This document shows, in pieces, positions 17,871 through 25,505 of a DNA stretch of 33,885 nt; the first letter of the stretch is position 1, and each line of letters begins with the position of its first letter. Where the stretch lies: positions 1 through 33,885 of the forward strand of contig JROS01000025.1 in assembly GCA_000769715.1 (NCBI GenBank), read 5' to 3'. The position numbers and the translations under genes were made by a program. Origin of the DNA: Desulfobulbus sp. Tol-SR (GTDB lineage Bacteria > Desulfobacterota > Desulfobulbia > Desulfobulbales > Desulfocapsaceae). The notes beneath the pieces are model-generated. The model saw only the letters and a list, made by a program, of their open reading frames with translations. It did not search any database and was not told where the DNA came from.

Positions 17871-17930
17871 GGATCGGGTCGAAATGACAGGATCGGGTCG
17901 AATTGACAGGATCGGGTCGAATCGACAGAA
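17861..17930. repeat. 19-bp tandem repeat, about 3.5 copies
   Basis: The unit CGAAATGACAGGATCGGGT occurs at 17861-17879 and 17880-17898, then as CGAATTGAC... at 17899-17917, then as a broken fourth copy from 17918. The unit starts with the outer end of the palindromic repeat just before it, so it looks like slippage or repeated addition at that element's edge. Confidence 0.85.
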
Positions 17931-18056
17931 CCTGCAGCAGCAATTCATTTTGCAAAAAACCTTTTCTCTACAGAATATTCAACTCAACCGGGTGTGGATA
18001 GGCCGGTGCCGGAGCACGTTGTCCATGCTCCAGCACCGTGGCAGCGCCGCTGTATA

Positions 18057-19238
18057 TTAAAGGGCTGCCGTGTAGATGGCCATGACGTCGGCGTCCTTCG
18101 GACAGCGCGGATTGGTCAGACCGCAGGCATCCTTCTGGGCGTTGCCGGTCATCGTGGCGATATCCTCGGCCTTGACATCCTTGCCATAGCGCTTGCCGAG
18201 CTCGATCAGACCGGCGGGGATACCGATATCGGTCGACAGCTTCTGGATTGCCTTCAGTGCCAGTTCGGCCGCATCGCGGGGGGAGAAGCCTTCGACATTC
18301 TCGCCCATCAGCCTGGCGATCTTGACGAAGCGCTCCATCTTGGCAATCAGGTTGAAGCGGCAGACATGGGGCAGCAGGATGGCATTGCACTCGCCGTGCG
18401 GCAGATCATAGAAGCCGCCGAGCTGGTGGGCCATCGCATGGACATGACCGAGGCTGGCGTTGTTGAACGCCATGCCGGCGAGATACTGGGCGTAGCACAT
18501 CCCTTCGCGGGCGACGATGTCGCTGCCGTTGGCCACCGCCGGACGGAGGTGGGTGGCGATCAGCTCGATCGCCTTCTCGGCCGCCGAGTCGGTCATCGGC
18601 GTGGCGATGGTCGAGACATAGGCCTCCACCGCGTGGGTCAGCGCATCCATGCCGGTGGCGGCGGTCAATGCCGGCGGCATGCCCATCATCAGCAGCGGAT
18701 CGTCCACGGCGATGCCGGGGGTGACGCGCCAGTCGACGATCGCCATCTTCACGTGGCGGGAGGTGTCGGTGATGATGCAGAAGCGGGTCATCTCCGAGGC
18801 GGTGCCGGCGGTGGTATTGACGGCCAGGTAGGGAGGCATCGGTTTGGAGGATTTGTCGACGCCCTCGAAGTCATGGATCTTGCCGCCGTTGGCGATCACC
18901 AGACCGACGCCCTTGCCGCAGTCATGGGAGGAACCGCCGCCGAGGGTGATCAGGCTGTCGCAGCCGTTCTTCTTGTATACTTCGACGCCGGCGTGGACGT
19001 TGGTGTCGGTCGGGTTGGGAATGGTTTCGTCGTAGACCACATACTTCATCCCCGCCTCGTCGAGCAGGTCGGTGATCTGCTTGGTGATGCCGGCTCCGGT
19101 GATCCCCTTGTCGGTGACGATCAGCGGTTTGGTGCCGCCGAGGGCCTTGATCTTGGACGGGATCTGCTTGGCGGCGCCGATGCCGATCAGGGTGACGCTG
19201 GGAATGAAATAACCGTATACTTCTTCGCGAATAGCCAT
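18057..19238 (-). CDS. Iron-containing alcohol dehydrogenase 1
   Basis: A 393-residue group III alcohol dehydrogenase that interconverts primary alcohols and aldehydes with NAD(P). The nucleotide-binding motif is GGGSSHDCGKG at ~100-110. Iron ligands by alignment are Asp198 and His202 (GMDALTHAVEAYVST), His267 and His281 (HAMAHQLGGFYDLPHGE). Length is normal. The ribosome site GGAGG lies eight nt before the ATG. A sigma54 promoter sits about 85 nt upstream and an NtrC-type regulator gene is the next gene upstream on the same strand, so nitrogen-type (sigma54) activation by that regulator is likely. With the AOR gene downstream it makes an alcohol-to-acid pathway. Confidence 0.93.
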   Translation of the reverse strand: MAIREEVYGYFIPSVTLIGIGAAKQIPSKIKALGGTKPLIVTDKGITGAGITKQITDLLDEAGMKYVVYDETIPNPTDTNVHAGVEVYKKNGCDSLITLGGGSSHDCGKGVGLVIANGGKIHDFEGVDKSSKPMPPYLAVNTTAGTASEMTRFCIITDTSRHVKMAIVDWRVTPGIAVDDPLLMMGMPPALTAATGMDALTHAVEAYVSTIATPMTDSAAEKAIELIATHLRPAVANGSDIVAREGMCYAQYLAGMAFNNASLGHVHAMAHQLGGFYDLPHGECNAILLPHVCRFNLIAKMERFVKIARLMGENVEGFSPRDAAELALKAIQKLSTDIGIPAGLIELGKRYGKDVKAEDIATMTGNAQKDACGLTNPRCPKDADVMAIYTAAL

Positions 19239-19568
19239 GGTGAAACCTCCGTTGTTCGATTGTGGTTTGTTTCAATCTGTGTGGTGCCCGGCCTGGATCC
19301 TTAGGCTGGACAGTGATACTATAGCAATTCGCGTGCCAATTTCAATACACTGTAATATCAATTATTTAGATGTATGATCTACCCAAATGATACGTCATAT
19401 TGTCCCTCGGAGAACCGAATTCCCGGCAAAAATACTGTACGTCCGGGGATAATCTCATGAAAAATACAAGATACCGATGGGTTACGTCGGGGCGGGTCAG
19501 AAGGAAACAAACGCCGGGGGAAAATGGGTCAAAATGTCACAGTTCCCTGCCGGGCGGATGGCCGGCCT
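19239..19568. other. Regulatory gap between Fe-ADH 1 and the NtrC-type gene
   Basis: This 330-nt gap holds the sigma54 promoter of Fe-ADH 1 at 19323-19338. Upstream of it is an A+T-rich stretch (about 19340-19460) where activator sites would be expected. I could not pick out a convincing paired operator; ATGATACGTCAT near 19388 is only a partial palindrome. Confidence 0.5.
19323..19338 (-). promoter_or_regulatory. Sigma54 (-24/-12) promoter of Fe-ADH 1
   Basis: Read on the minus strand the site is TGGCAC-GCGAA-TTGCT, an exact match to the TGGCAC-N5-TTGCW consensus with the required GG and GC spacing. Transcription should begin about 12 nt downstream, giving a leader of roughly 70 nt to the Fe-ADH 1 ATG. 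The activator is probably the NtrC-type protein encoded next door. Confidence 0.88.
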
Positions 19569-20915
19569 TCATTCCAGGGCGTACTGAGCCAGCTTGCGGT
19601 AGAGGGTCTTGCGGCTGACGCCCAGGGTTTCCGCGGTTTTCTGGCGGTTGCCGTCGTAGAGATTGAGAATTTTGAGGATATGATTCTTCTCGACCGATTC
19701 CAGGGTGAGGGCCGACTGCACCTCTTCCGCGGCGGAAACCAGTTCCCGGGGCAGACAGCGCTCGGTGATGATATTGTTCTCGGCGAGGATGATCGACCGC
19801 TCGATGACGTTGCGCAGTTCGCGGACGTTGCCCGGCCAGGAGTAGCGGAGAATGCAGTCCATGGCCGTGTCGACGATGCGGTAAGCGGTGTTGTCGGGAC
19901 TGAGCCGGGTGAGAAAATAGTTGACCAGCAGCGGCAGATCCTCCTTCCGCTCACGCAGGGCGGGGATCCGGATGGTGAATGCGTTGATGCGGTGGAAGAA
20001 GGCCTCGTTGAAACGGCCGTGTTCGACCTCCTCGGCAAGATTGCGGTTGGTGGCGAACAGGAAGCGGATATTGACCGTCCGCTCCTCCTTCTCCCCGACC
20101 CGCCGGAAGGTCTGGGTCTCCAGCACCCTGAGCAGGGAGGCCTGGACCTCGAGCGGCAGCTCGCCGATTTCATCGAGGAACAGGGTGCTGTCATGGGCAA
20201 AGGCCATCAGCCCCTCACGCGATTCGGTGGCGCCGGTGAATGACCCCTTCATATGGCCGAACAGCTCGCTGCGGGCCAGTTCCTTCTGCAGCGAGGCGCA
20301 GTTCTTGATGATCATCGGGCTGGCGGCGCAGGTCGAACGCTGATGGATCAGCCGGGCCACCACATCCTTGCCGACCCCGGAATCGCCGGTGATCAGCACC
20401 GGGATCCTCGCCGGGGCCACCTTGTTGATGAGAAACCGGATCTCGGCGACAGCCTTGGAGTTGCCGATGAATTGCACCTGCTTTTGCTCGAGACCGCTGG
20501 TATGACGCAGGATCCGGTTTTCGCGGGCCAGCAGCACCCGTTGGTGGGCCTTCTCCACCACCAGGTCGAGCTGCTCGAGGTTGAACGGCTTGCGGATGAA
20601 ATCGCAGGCGCCGAGCTTCATCGCCTCGACCGCGCTGTCGATATCGCCGTGGCCGGTGATCATCACCACCTCGACATGGAGCACCTGCTCCTTGATTTTG
20701 ATCAGCAGGTCGAGATCATGCACATCCGGCAGGCGCAGGTCCATGATAATGACATCGAACCACTGTTTGCGGATCATCGCCATGGCGGTGGCGGCGTCGG
20801 CCGCCACCACCACACTGCGCCGGTCGTTGGCCAGCTCCTTGAGCAGGAGCCGGCGGATCGGTTCCTCGTCATCGATGACGAGGATGCTGTACTTCTCGCT
20901 GTCGATCGGCTGCAT
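19569..20915 (-). CDS. NtrC-type sigma54-dependent response regulator
   Basis: A 448-residue regulator in three parts. The receiver (~10-125) has Asp15/Asp16, phospho-acceptor Asp59, Thr87 and Lys109. The AAA+ domain (~150-385) has Walker A GDSGVGKD at 177-184, the sigma54 contact loop as GSFTGA at 224-229 (the common S variant of GAFTGA), Walker B TLFLDEIGELP, and WPGNVRELRN. A Fis-type helix-turn-helix lies at ~423-443 (GNRQKTAETLGVSRKTLYRKL). It starts five nt after the histidine kinase gene and is its partner. It should activate sigma54 promoters, and the only strong one in this window is 230 nt downstream of its stop, driving Fe-ADH 1. Confidence 0.95.
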   Translation of the reverse strand: MQPIDSEKYSILVIDDEEPIRRLLLKELANDRRSVVVAADAATAMAMIRKQWFDVIIMDLRLPDVHDLDLLIKIKEQVLHVEVVMITGHGDIDSAVEAMKLGACDFIRKPFNLEQLDLVVEKAHQRVLLARENRILRHTSGLEQKQVQFIGNSKAVAEIRFLINKVAPARIPVLITGDSGVGKDVVARLIHQRSTCAASPMIIKNCASLQKELARSELFGHMKGSFTGATESREGLMAFAHDSTLFLDEIGELPLEVQASLLRVLETQTFRRVGEKEERTVNIRFLFATNRNLAEEVEHGRFNEAFFHRINAFTIRIPALRERKEDLPLLVNYFLTRLSPDNTAYRIVDTAMDCILRYSWPGNVRELRNVIERSIILAENNIITERCLPRELVSAAEEVQSALTLESVEKNHILKILNLYDGNRQKTAETLGVSRKTLYRKLAQYALE

Positions 20916-20920
20916 GGGCC

Positions 20921-22114
20921 CTACACCTCGATCCCCGGCAGGGACACCTTGAACGAGGCCCCCCGGCCCTCCTCGCTCGTGACCGTTATCTCGCCCCGAT
21001 GGTGCTTGACGATGGCGTAACAGGTCGACAGCCCGATTCCGACGCCCTTGCCCACCGGCTTGGTGGTGAAAAACGGCTCGAACAGTTTATCCTGGACCTC
21101 GACGGGGATGCCGCACCCGGTATCCTTGACGGTCAGCTCGACCCCGCCTCCGGTGCGGGCCCGGGTGATGATGTCGATCTGCCCGCCCTCGCTGCTGGCA
21201 TCGAAGGCGTTGGTGACCAGGTTGATGATCACCTGCTTCAGCTGCGACTCGTCGCCCATGATCTTCGGCAGGTCCTGGGGCAGGGAGGTATGAACCGTAA
21301 TCCCGCGCCGCTCCTTGAAATGATGCTTGAGCAGGAACAGGGTGTCGTTGACGCAGCGGTTCAGATCGACCGGCCAGAGGCTGGAGGTCACCGGCCGGCT
21401 GAAGGTCAGCATCGTCTGGACGATGTCGCGGCAGCGGCGGCACTCCTTGACGATGGTGTCGGTATATTCCCTGAAATCGGCATATGTCTCCGGTTCCACC
21501 CGGTCCTGGATGCGACCGAGCCGGCGCCGCAGGCCTTCGGCGAAGCCGCTGATCGCGGTCAGCGGGTTGTTGATCTCATGGGCCACCCCCGCGGCCAGGG
21601 CGCCGATCGTCGCCATCTTTTCCGCCTGGTAGAACTGGGCCTGGAATTCCTTTTCCAGGGTCACATCCCGTTTGAACAGCAGCACGCTGCGCTCGCCGGC
21701 GGGAGACACCTTCAACGGCGAGGCAATGATCTCGAAGTGCCGGAACTTGTCGTTCACCTTGTAGATGCAGAGATCCTTGACGACCTGGCCGAGCTCGAGG
21801 GAGCGGAGGGCCGGGCAGTCCTCGCAGCGGCTGCTGCTGCCGCGGAACACCTCATGGCAGGTCCGGCCGATGGGGTCGATGCCGGGGAACCATTCGGTGA
21901 ACACATGATTGACCTGCTGGATCCGCAGATCTTCCGACAGGACCACCATCAGGTCGGTGATGCCGTCGAGCACCGCCTGGATCTCCCGCCGTTTTTTTTC
22001 CAGTTCCTGGTTGGAGGTCTTCAGCTGTTCGACCTTCTGCTGCAGTTCCTGGTAGAACCCCAGCTTGCAATGCTCGATGCCGACCAGATCTTCGAGGGTC
22101 GTCAGGACGTTCAT
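20921..22114 (-). CDS. Soluble PAS histidine kinase (NtrB-like)
   Basis: A 397-residue kinase with no membrane segment. A coiled coil (~20-50) leads into a PAS domain (~45-155), followed by HisKA with His179 in AAGVAHEINNPLTAISG and a HATPase domain (NLVTNAFDASSEGG, DTGCGIP, FEPFFTTKPVGKGVGIGLS). The PAS carries Cys86, Cys97 and Cys100 (C-x10-C-x2-C), a pattern that could bind metal or sense redox state. Its ATG overlaps the Fe-ADH 2 stop as TGATG, with AGGTG upstream; GTG codons two positions earlier are less likely. The order Fe-ADH 2, kinase, regulator implies one operon and a signal inside the cell linked to alcohol or aldehyde use. Confidence 0.92.
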   Translation of the reverse strand: MNVLTTLEDLVGIEHCKLGFYQELQQKVEQLKTSNQELEKKRREIQAVLDGITDLMVVLSEDLRIQQVNHVFTEWFPGIDPIGRTCHEVFRGSSSRCEDCPALRSLELGQVVKDLCIYKVNDKFRHFEIIASPLKVSPAGERSVLLFKRDVTLEKEFQAQFYQAEKMATIGALAAGVAHEINNPLTAISGFAEGLRRRLGRIQDRVEPETYADFREYTDTIVKECRRCRDIVQTMLTFSRPVTSSLWPVDLNRCVNDTLFLLKHHFKERRGITVHTSLPQDLPKIMGDESQLKQVIINLVTNAFDASSEGGQIDIITRARTGGGVELTVKDTGCGIPVEVQDKLFEPFFTTKPVGKGVGIGLSTCYAIVKHHRGEITVTSEEGRGASFKVSLPGIEV

Positions 22115-23262
22115 CACCACACCTCTTCGCAGATCTGCAGGAATTCCTGCCAGGAGGCGGGACGGGGATTGGTCAGGTTGCAGGCGTCGTTGACCGCCAT
22201 CCGGCAGATCTGCTCGAGGTACTGCCTGTCCCCTTCATCGATCACCTGCCGCAGCCGCTGCGGCACATCGAACGAGGCGAAGAACGCATCGAGCCGGTCG
22301 ATCCCGGCCAGCGCCGTCTCCCGGGGCGAACCGACGGTCCGATCGAGAACCACCCGGCCGATCTCGGCCATCTTCGTCTCGGCGTGATCGAGATTGAAGC
22401 GCATGACCGCGGTCAGCAGGATCGGGTGGATGACCCCGTGCCGCATGTCGAAATGGCCGCCCAGGGAATGGGCCAGGGCGTGCTCGGCGCCGAGACTGGC
22501 GTTGCTGAAGGCCATGGAGGCGGCGGTCGAGGCGATGCTCAGTTTTTCCAGGAAATCCATCGAGCGGGTCTCCACCGCCCGAGGCAGATAGCGGAGGATG
22601 AGATCGATGGCCTTCAGCGAATGCATGCAGGTAAACTCTGAGGAAATCGTCGAGATATACGCCTCGATGGCATGGGCCAGGGCGTCGACGGCGGACTGGA
22701 TGATCAGGGTCTCGCTCTTGGTCTCGAGAATCAGCGGATCGACGATGGAGATATTGGGGACCAGGGTGCGGGTGATGATCGACATCTTCACCGCCCGCTC
22801 GACATCGGTGATGATGCAGAACTGGGAGATATCCGAACCGCTGCCGGCGGTCGTGGTGATCAGGACCATCGGCGGCAGCGGCCGGTTGACCCGGTTCGCC
22901 CCTTCGTAGTCCCTGATCCGGCCGCCGTTGCTGGCGATGATCGCCACCCCCTTGGCGGTATCCATCGAGCTGCCGCCGCCGATGGCGATGATCACATCGG
23001 CTCCGTTTTCGCGGTAGAACCGGGCGCCCTGCTCCACCTGAAAGTCACGGGGATTGGAACTCACCCCCGGGTAATAGACCCATTCGATCCCCTCCTTTTT
23101 GAGGATGTCCATCAGCCGCTGCACCCATCCGGCCTTTTCGATCCCGCTGTCGCTGACCAGAAAGACCTTCCTGGCCCCCAGGCGCAGGGCGCACTGGCCG
23201 GCATAGTTCAGACTTCCCCGGCCGAAGATGATCTCGGGGATGGCAAACTTGGTTACATCCAT
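22114..23262 (-). CDS. Iron-containing alcohol dehydrogenase 2
   Basis: A 382-residue group III alcohol dehydrogenase, clearly a paralogue of the one at 18.1-19.2 kb but diverged. Nucleotide-binding motif GGGSSMDTAKG at ~95-105. Iron ligands by alignment are Asp193 and His197 (SAVDALAHAIEAYIST), His261 and His275 (HALAHSLGGHFDMRHG). The ATG at 23262 has GAGGAG upstream; an alternative GTG at 23280 would fall inside that ribosome site. The stop codon overlaps the start of the histidine kinase. No sigma54 site was found before it, so it may supply basal activity while Fe-ADH 1 is inducible. Confidence 0.92.
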   Translation of the reverse strand: MDVTKFAIPEIIFGRGSLNYAGQCALRLGARKVFLVSDSGIEKAGWVQRLMDILKKEGIEWVYYPGVSSNPRDFQVEQGARFYRENGADVIIAIGGGSSMDTAKGVAIIASNGGRIRDYEGANRVNRPLPPMVLITTTAGSGSDISQFCIITDVERAVKMSIITRTLVPNISIVDPLILETKSETLIIQSAVDALAHAIEAYISTISSEFTCMHSLKAIDLILRYLPRAVETRSMDFLEKLSIASTAASMAFSNASLGAEHALAHSLGGHFDMRHGVIHPILLTAVMRFNLDHAETKMAEIGRVVLDRTVGSPRETALAGIDRLDAFFASFDVPQRLRQVIDEGDRQYLEQICRMAVNDACNLTNPRPASWQEFLQICEEVW

Positions 23263-23714
23263 GGAGCGTATTCTCCTCACACAGAGTGGTTGTATCGGTG
23301 CATGACCTGCGGCAGGAGCGGCTGCCGCCGTTTGGCACCACCGTTCCTCGTTTGAGTACAGATGTGATATTTTTGAGCGCGATTGTCAATGGTGCAGTGG
23401 CCACGCCCCGCTTTCGGCTGTTCCCGATACTGGAGAGCAGTTGATAATCAGGCCATCGGCTGGAGGCCCTGTCGCAACCGTCATGGCCGCCTGCGGACAC
23501 CACTCTATTTTATCTTATATATATATTTCATATACATATATCAATCTCGCCGCTCGTCGTATTTGACTTCGGGCGGCGAGTCCCCGATAATAAATGATAG
23601 CGCGGGGACATTGCAACAGCCGGATCGACGGCCAGATGATCAATGACGATGGCCGCCCCTTCCCGACTCGACCACCGCCGGTCAGCGATGGCCACGCCAC
23701 GGAGGAGGTCCGCC
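23263..23714. other. Divergent intergenic region with hairpins and an A+T tract
   Basis: No gene is supported. Near the Fe-ADH 2 end is a hairpin, GCGGCAG (23309-23315) with CTGCCGC (23322-23328). At about 23508-23545 a TATATATA-rich tract occurs, which is strikingly A+T-rich for this genome. Two back-to-back hairpins follow: CTCGCCGC (23546-23553) with GCGGCGAG (23573-23580), then GTCCCCG (23580-23586) with CGGGGAC (23603-23609). Confidence 0.55.
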
Positions 23715-24164
23715 ATGACACATCGAACGCTGCTTTCCTGTCTTTTTGCCTGTATGGTGATCGGAAGCGCAGCCGTTTCGCATGGACGGGAGGAAAAAGG
23801 CCAGCTCCGGTCCCAGGGCAAGGAGATCTGTCAGGAGGTGCGATCGGGAAAGATGTGGCAGGTCGACAAAAAAAGCAGGTTCTCCAGCGCCCGGGAGGCC
23901 GAACGCTATGCCGCCGATCTGCAACTGGGAGGCTACGGCGATTGGCGTCTGCCCACCAAGGCGGAGATGTTCAACCTCGCCAGGATCTTTTTCTGGAAAA
24001 AGAACACCGACTGTGCCATGAACATGCGGGGTGATTTCTGGCTTGTCGATGATCGGGGCAAGACCTCTCCCGGCCACTGGGAGATCGATTACGCCTGCGG
24101 CCCCCAATACCGGTACATCAAAGCGATCCAACCAAAGGGGCATGTCCGGGCGGTGCGCCCGTGA
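23715..24164 (+). CDS. Small secreted DUF1566-like protein
   Basis: A 149-residue protein with a signal peptide (about residues 1-24, hydrophobic LLSCLFACMVIGSAAV). The mature part matches the DUF1566 (Lcl C-terminal) pattern: MWQVDKKSRFSSAREAERYA, then LGGYGDWRLPTKAEMFNL and a C-terminal GHVRAVR. These domains occur in exported and surface proteins and resemble small lectin-like modules; the function is unknown. GGAGGAGG six nt before the ATG fixes the start. It stands alone, divergent from Fe-ADH 2. Confidence 0.8.
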   Translation: MTHRTLLSCLFACMVIGSAAVSHGREEKGQLRSQGKEICQEVRSGKMWQVDKKSRFSSAREAERYAADLQLGGYGDWRLPTKAEMFNLARIFFWKKNTDCAMNMRGDFWLVDDRGKTSPGHWEIDYACGPQYRYIKAIQPKGHVRAVRP

Positions 24165-24250
24165 GGCGGCATACTGCCCTTCTATGATGCCCCACGACAG
24201 TTCGGCGGAACGATGCGATCACCACACTGGTTCGTCGCCTGCCGAACCGT

Positions 24251-24814
24251 TTATTGTTTCAATCGTTTCCCGATATTCCACGCCCTGCCGAGCTTCTCAC
24301 CGACCGCCCAATACTGGTTGTCCGGCATCGACAGGGTGAACGGATTGAGCTTGCTGATATCCACGACCTTGTCCGTCAGATACCGTTCTTCGGTGAACAC
24401 CTCTTTCACTTCCCCGATATACAGTGTATTGAACGGCAGTTTGACCGTATCAAACAGCGACAACGACATCCCGACCGGGCACTCCTCGATCAGCGGGGCA
24501 TGGCCCAGGCTCCCGAAGAACACCTTGAAGAGATCCGATTTATCGCTCTTGCCGCCGGAAACCATGCCGCAGTAATCAGCCTTCTCGATCAGCGAAATAT
24601 CAGGGATGTTGATGCTGAATTCCCGGTTGGCGTCGATGCCTTTATTGGTATGGTGCGGGCCCAGGGCGATCGCAAACAGCGGTGGTTTGTAATTGACCCG
24701 CGACACCCAGCCGACGGCCATGAAGTTGGCCTTGCCGTCGACAACAGAGCCGACAAGTACCATCGGCATCGGATAGAGAAACGCGGCCCCGGGATCAATC
24801 GTAATTTTTGCCAT
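24251..24814 (-). CDS. Flavin reductase-like (FMN split-barrel) protein
   Basis: A 187-residue protein of the flavin reductase-like domain family. It has the N-terminal PMPMVLVGSVVDGKANF, the flavin-binding stretch SRVNYKPPLFAIALGPHHTN and FSINIPD near 70. Members bind FMN and either reduce it for a partner or act as small flavoproteins in anaerobes. GGTGAG precedes the ATG at 24814; a start three codons earlier is less likely. The DNA is lower in G+C than the flanks. It reads in the same direction as the hydratase-like and AcuI-like genes, but a decayed transposase fragment separates it from them. Confidence 0.8.
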   Translation of the reverse strand: MAKITIDPGAAFLYPMPMVLVGSVVDGKANFMAVGWVSRVNYKPPLFAIALGPHHTNKGIDANREFSINIPDISLIEKADYCGMVSGGKSDKSDLFKVFFGSLGHAPLIEECPVGMSLSLFDTVKLPFNTLYIGEVKEVFTEERYLTDKVVDISKLNPFTLSMPDNQYWAVGEKLGRAWNIGKRLKQ

Positions 24815-24871
24815 AACTCTCACCCGTTGGTATTTGACAACAACAAAATGCGAACACAGGAAAATCCTCCG

Positions 24872-25000
24872 ACGATAGCCATCTTCCGTTTCCAGAAAAG
24901 CAATCAGGTGAATTGACTGGGGATCAGATCATACGCCCAGATGTAGACCTGGAATTTTCGGCACCACTCGGCCATCAGCGCCGGATACTGCCGGTAATCT
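24872..25000 (-). pseudogene. Decayed fragment of a Y1 (IS200/REP) transposase
   Basis: This ~130-nt stretch is plainly related to the inside of the intact Y1 transposase gene, about 27015-27147. The two share long identical runs such as CCTGGAATTTTCGGCACCAC and ATACGCCCAGAT, with scattered substitutions and small indels. It covers the region around the HUH motif but is frameshifted and has lost both ends. It lies directly against the stop codon of the MaoC-like gene, so an old insertion may have shaped that gene's 3' end. Confidence 0.82.
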
Positions 25001-25004
25001 ACGA

Positions 25005-25460
25005 TCAGGCCATTCTGGTCACCATCATCGTTGTCTGGTATTCAATCACCTGTTGATCACGCTGATTAAACCCTTTGTTTTTGTAAATAAACAGGAATCG
25101 TTCCGGATTTTTGGTAGGACGAAGGTCAACGACTTCGGCTTCAGCGCGGAGGGTGTCGCCAAACACAACCGGAGAGGTAATTTTCATATTGTCCACGCCG
25201 ATGTAGGCATAAATTTCATAGCCGTCTCCGGCGAGCAGTTCGGCAATCGTATCGGCATGATGGATCAGGCCATCAACCACGGTAAAAATAAGGGGGCCGG
25301 CCAGTGAGCGCTCCTTGAACCAGGTATTCCTGGCATATTCGGCATTGCTGTGTACCGCCATGTTGAACCAGGTGAGCTGATGCAGTATGGAAAAATCCCC
25401 CTTGTCGAGGGTCCTGCCGACACGACACGGAATTCTGGTTCCCGCGGCTACTGTACCCAT
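25005..25460 (-). CDS. MaoC-like hot-dog protein
   Basis: A 151-residue single hot-dog fold related to MaoC/FAS1-type dehydratases. The hydratase helix reads WFNMAVHSNAEYARN. His37 is kept, but the usual catalytic Asp of the GDxNPxH motif aligns with Phe32, so hydratase activity is doubtful. AGPLIFTVVDGLIH and a strand-rich C-terminus complete the fold. The ribosome site AAGGAGG is ideal. It follows the AcuI-like gene after about 45 nt and is probably co-transcribed with it. The stop codon abuts a transposase fragment, so the C-terminus may be slightly altered. Confidence 0.7.
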   Translation of the reverse strand: MGTVAAGTRIPCRVGRTLDKGDFSILHQLTWFNMAVHSNAEYARNTWFKERSLAGPLIFTVVDGLIHHADTIAELLAGDGYEIYAYIGVDNMKITSPVVFGDTLRAEAEVVDLRPTKNPERFLFIYKNKGFNQRDQQVIEYQTTMMVTRMA

Positions 25461-25505
25461 ATTTCCTCCTTTTGTTGTCTGTAAGGATAGTTCTCGACAG
25501 CTCTT

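Larger units (their letters stand above)
17641..18056. other. Repeat-rich gap between AOR and Fe-ADH 1
   Basis: No gene is supported in this 416-nt stretch. It holds a dispersed palindromic repeat (17799-17870), a run of 19-nt tandem repeats (17861-17930) and a GC-rich hairpin: GGTGC-GGAGCA around 18005 pairs with TGCTCC-GCACC around 18034. The hairpin lies just after the Fe-ADH 1 stop but has no T-run on the minus strand. Confidence 0.5.

Noticed and set aside
17994-19304. 436-codon plus-strand frame opposite Fe-ADH 1
   Set aside because: It is a shadow of the dehydrogenase; it also covers the sigma54 promoter region.
23333-23348. TGGCAC-N5-TTCCT on the plus strand, resembling a sigma54 site
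   Set aside because: The -12 element lacks the essential GC, and it lies over 360 nt from the next plus-strand gene.
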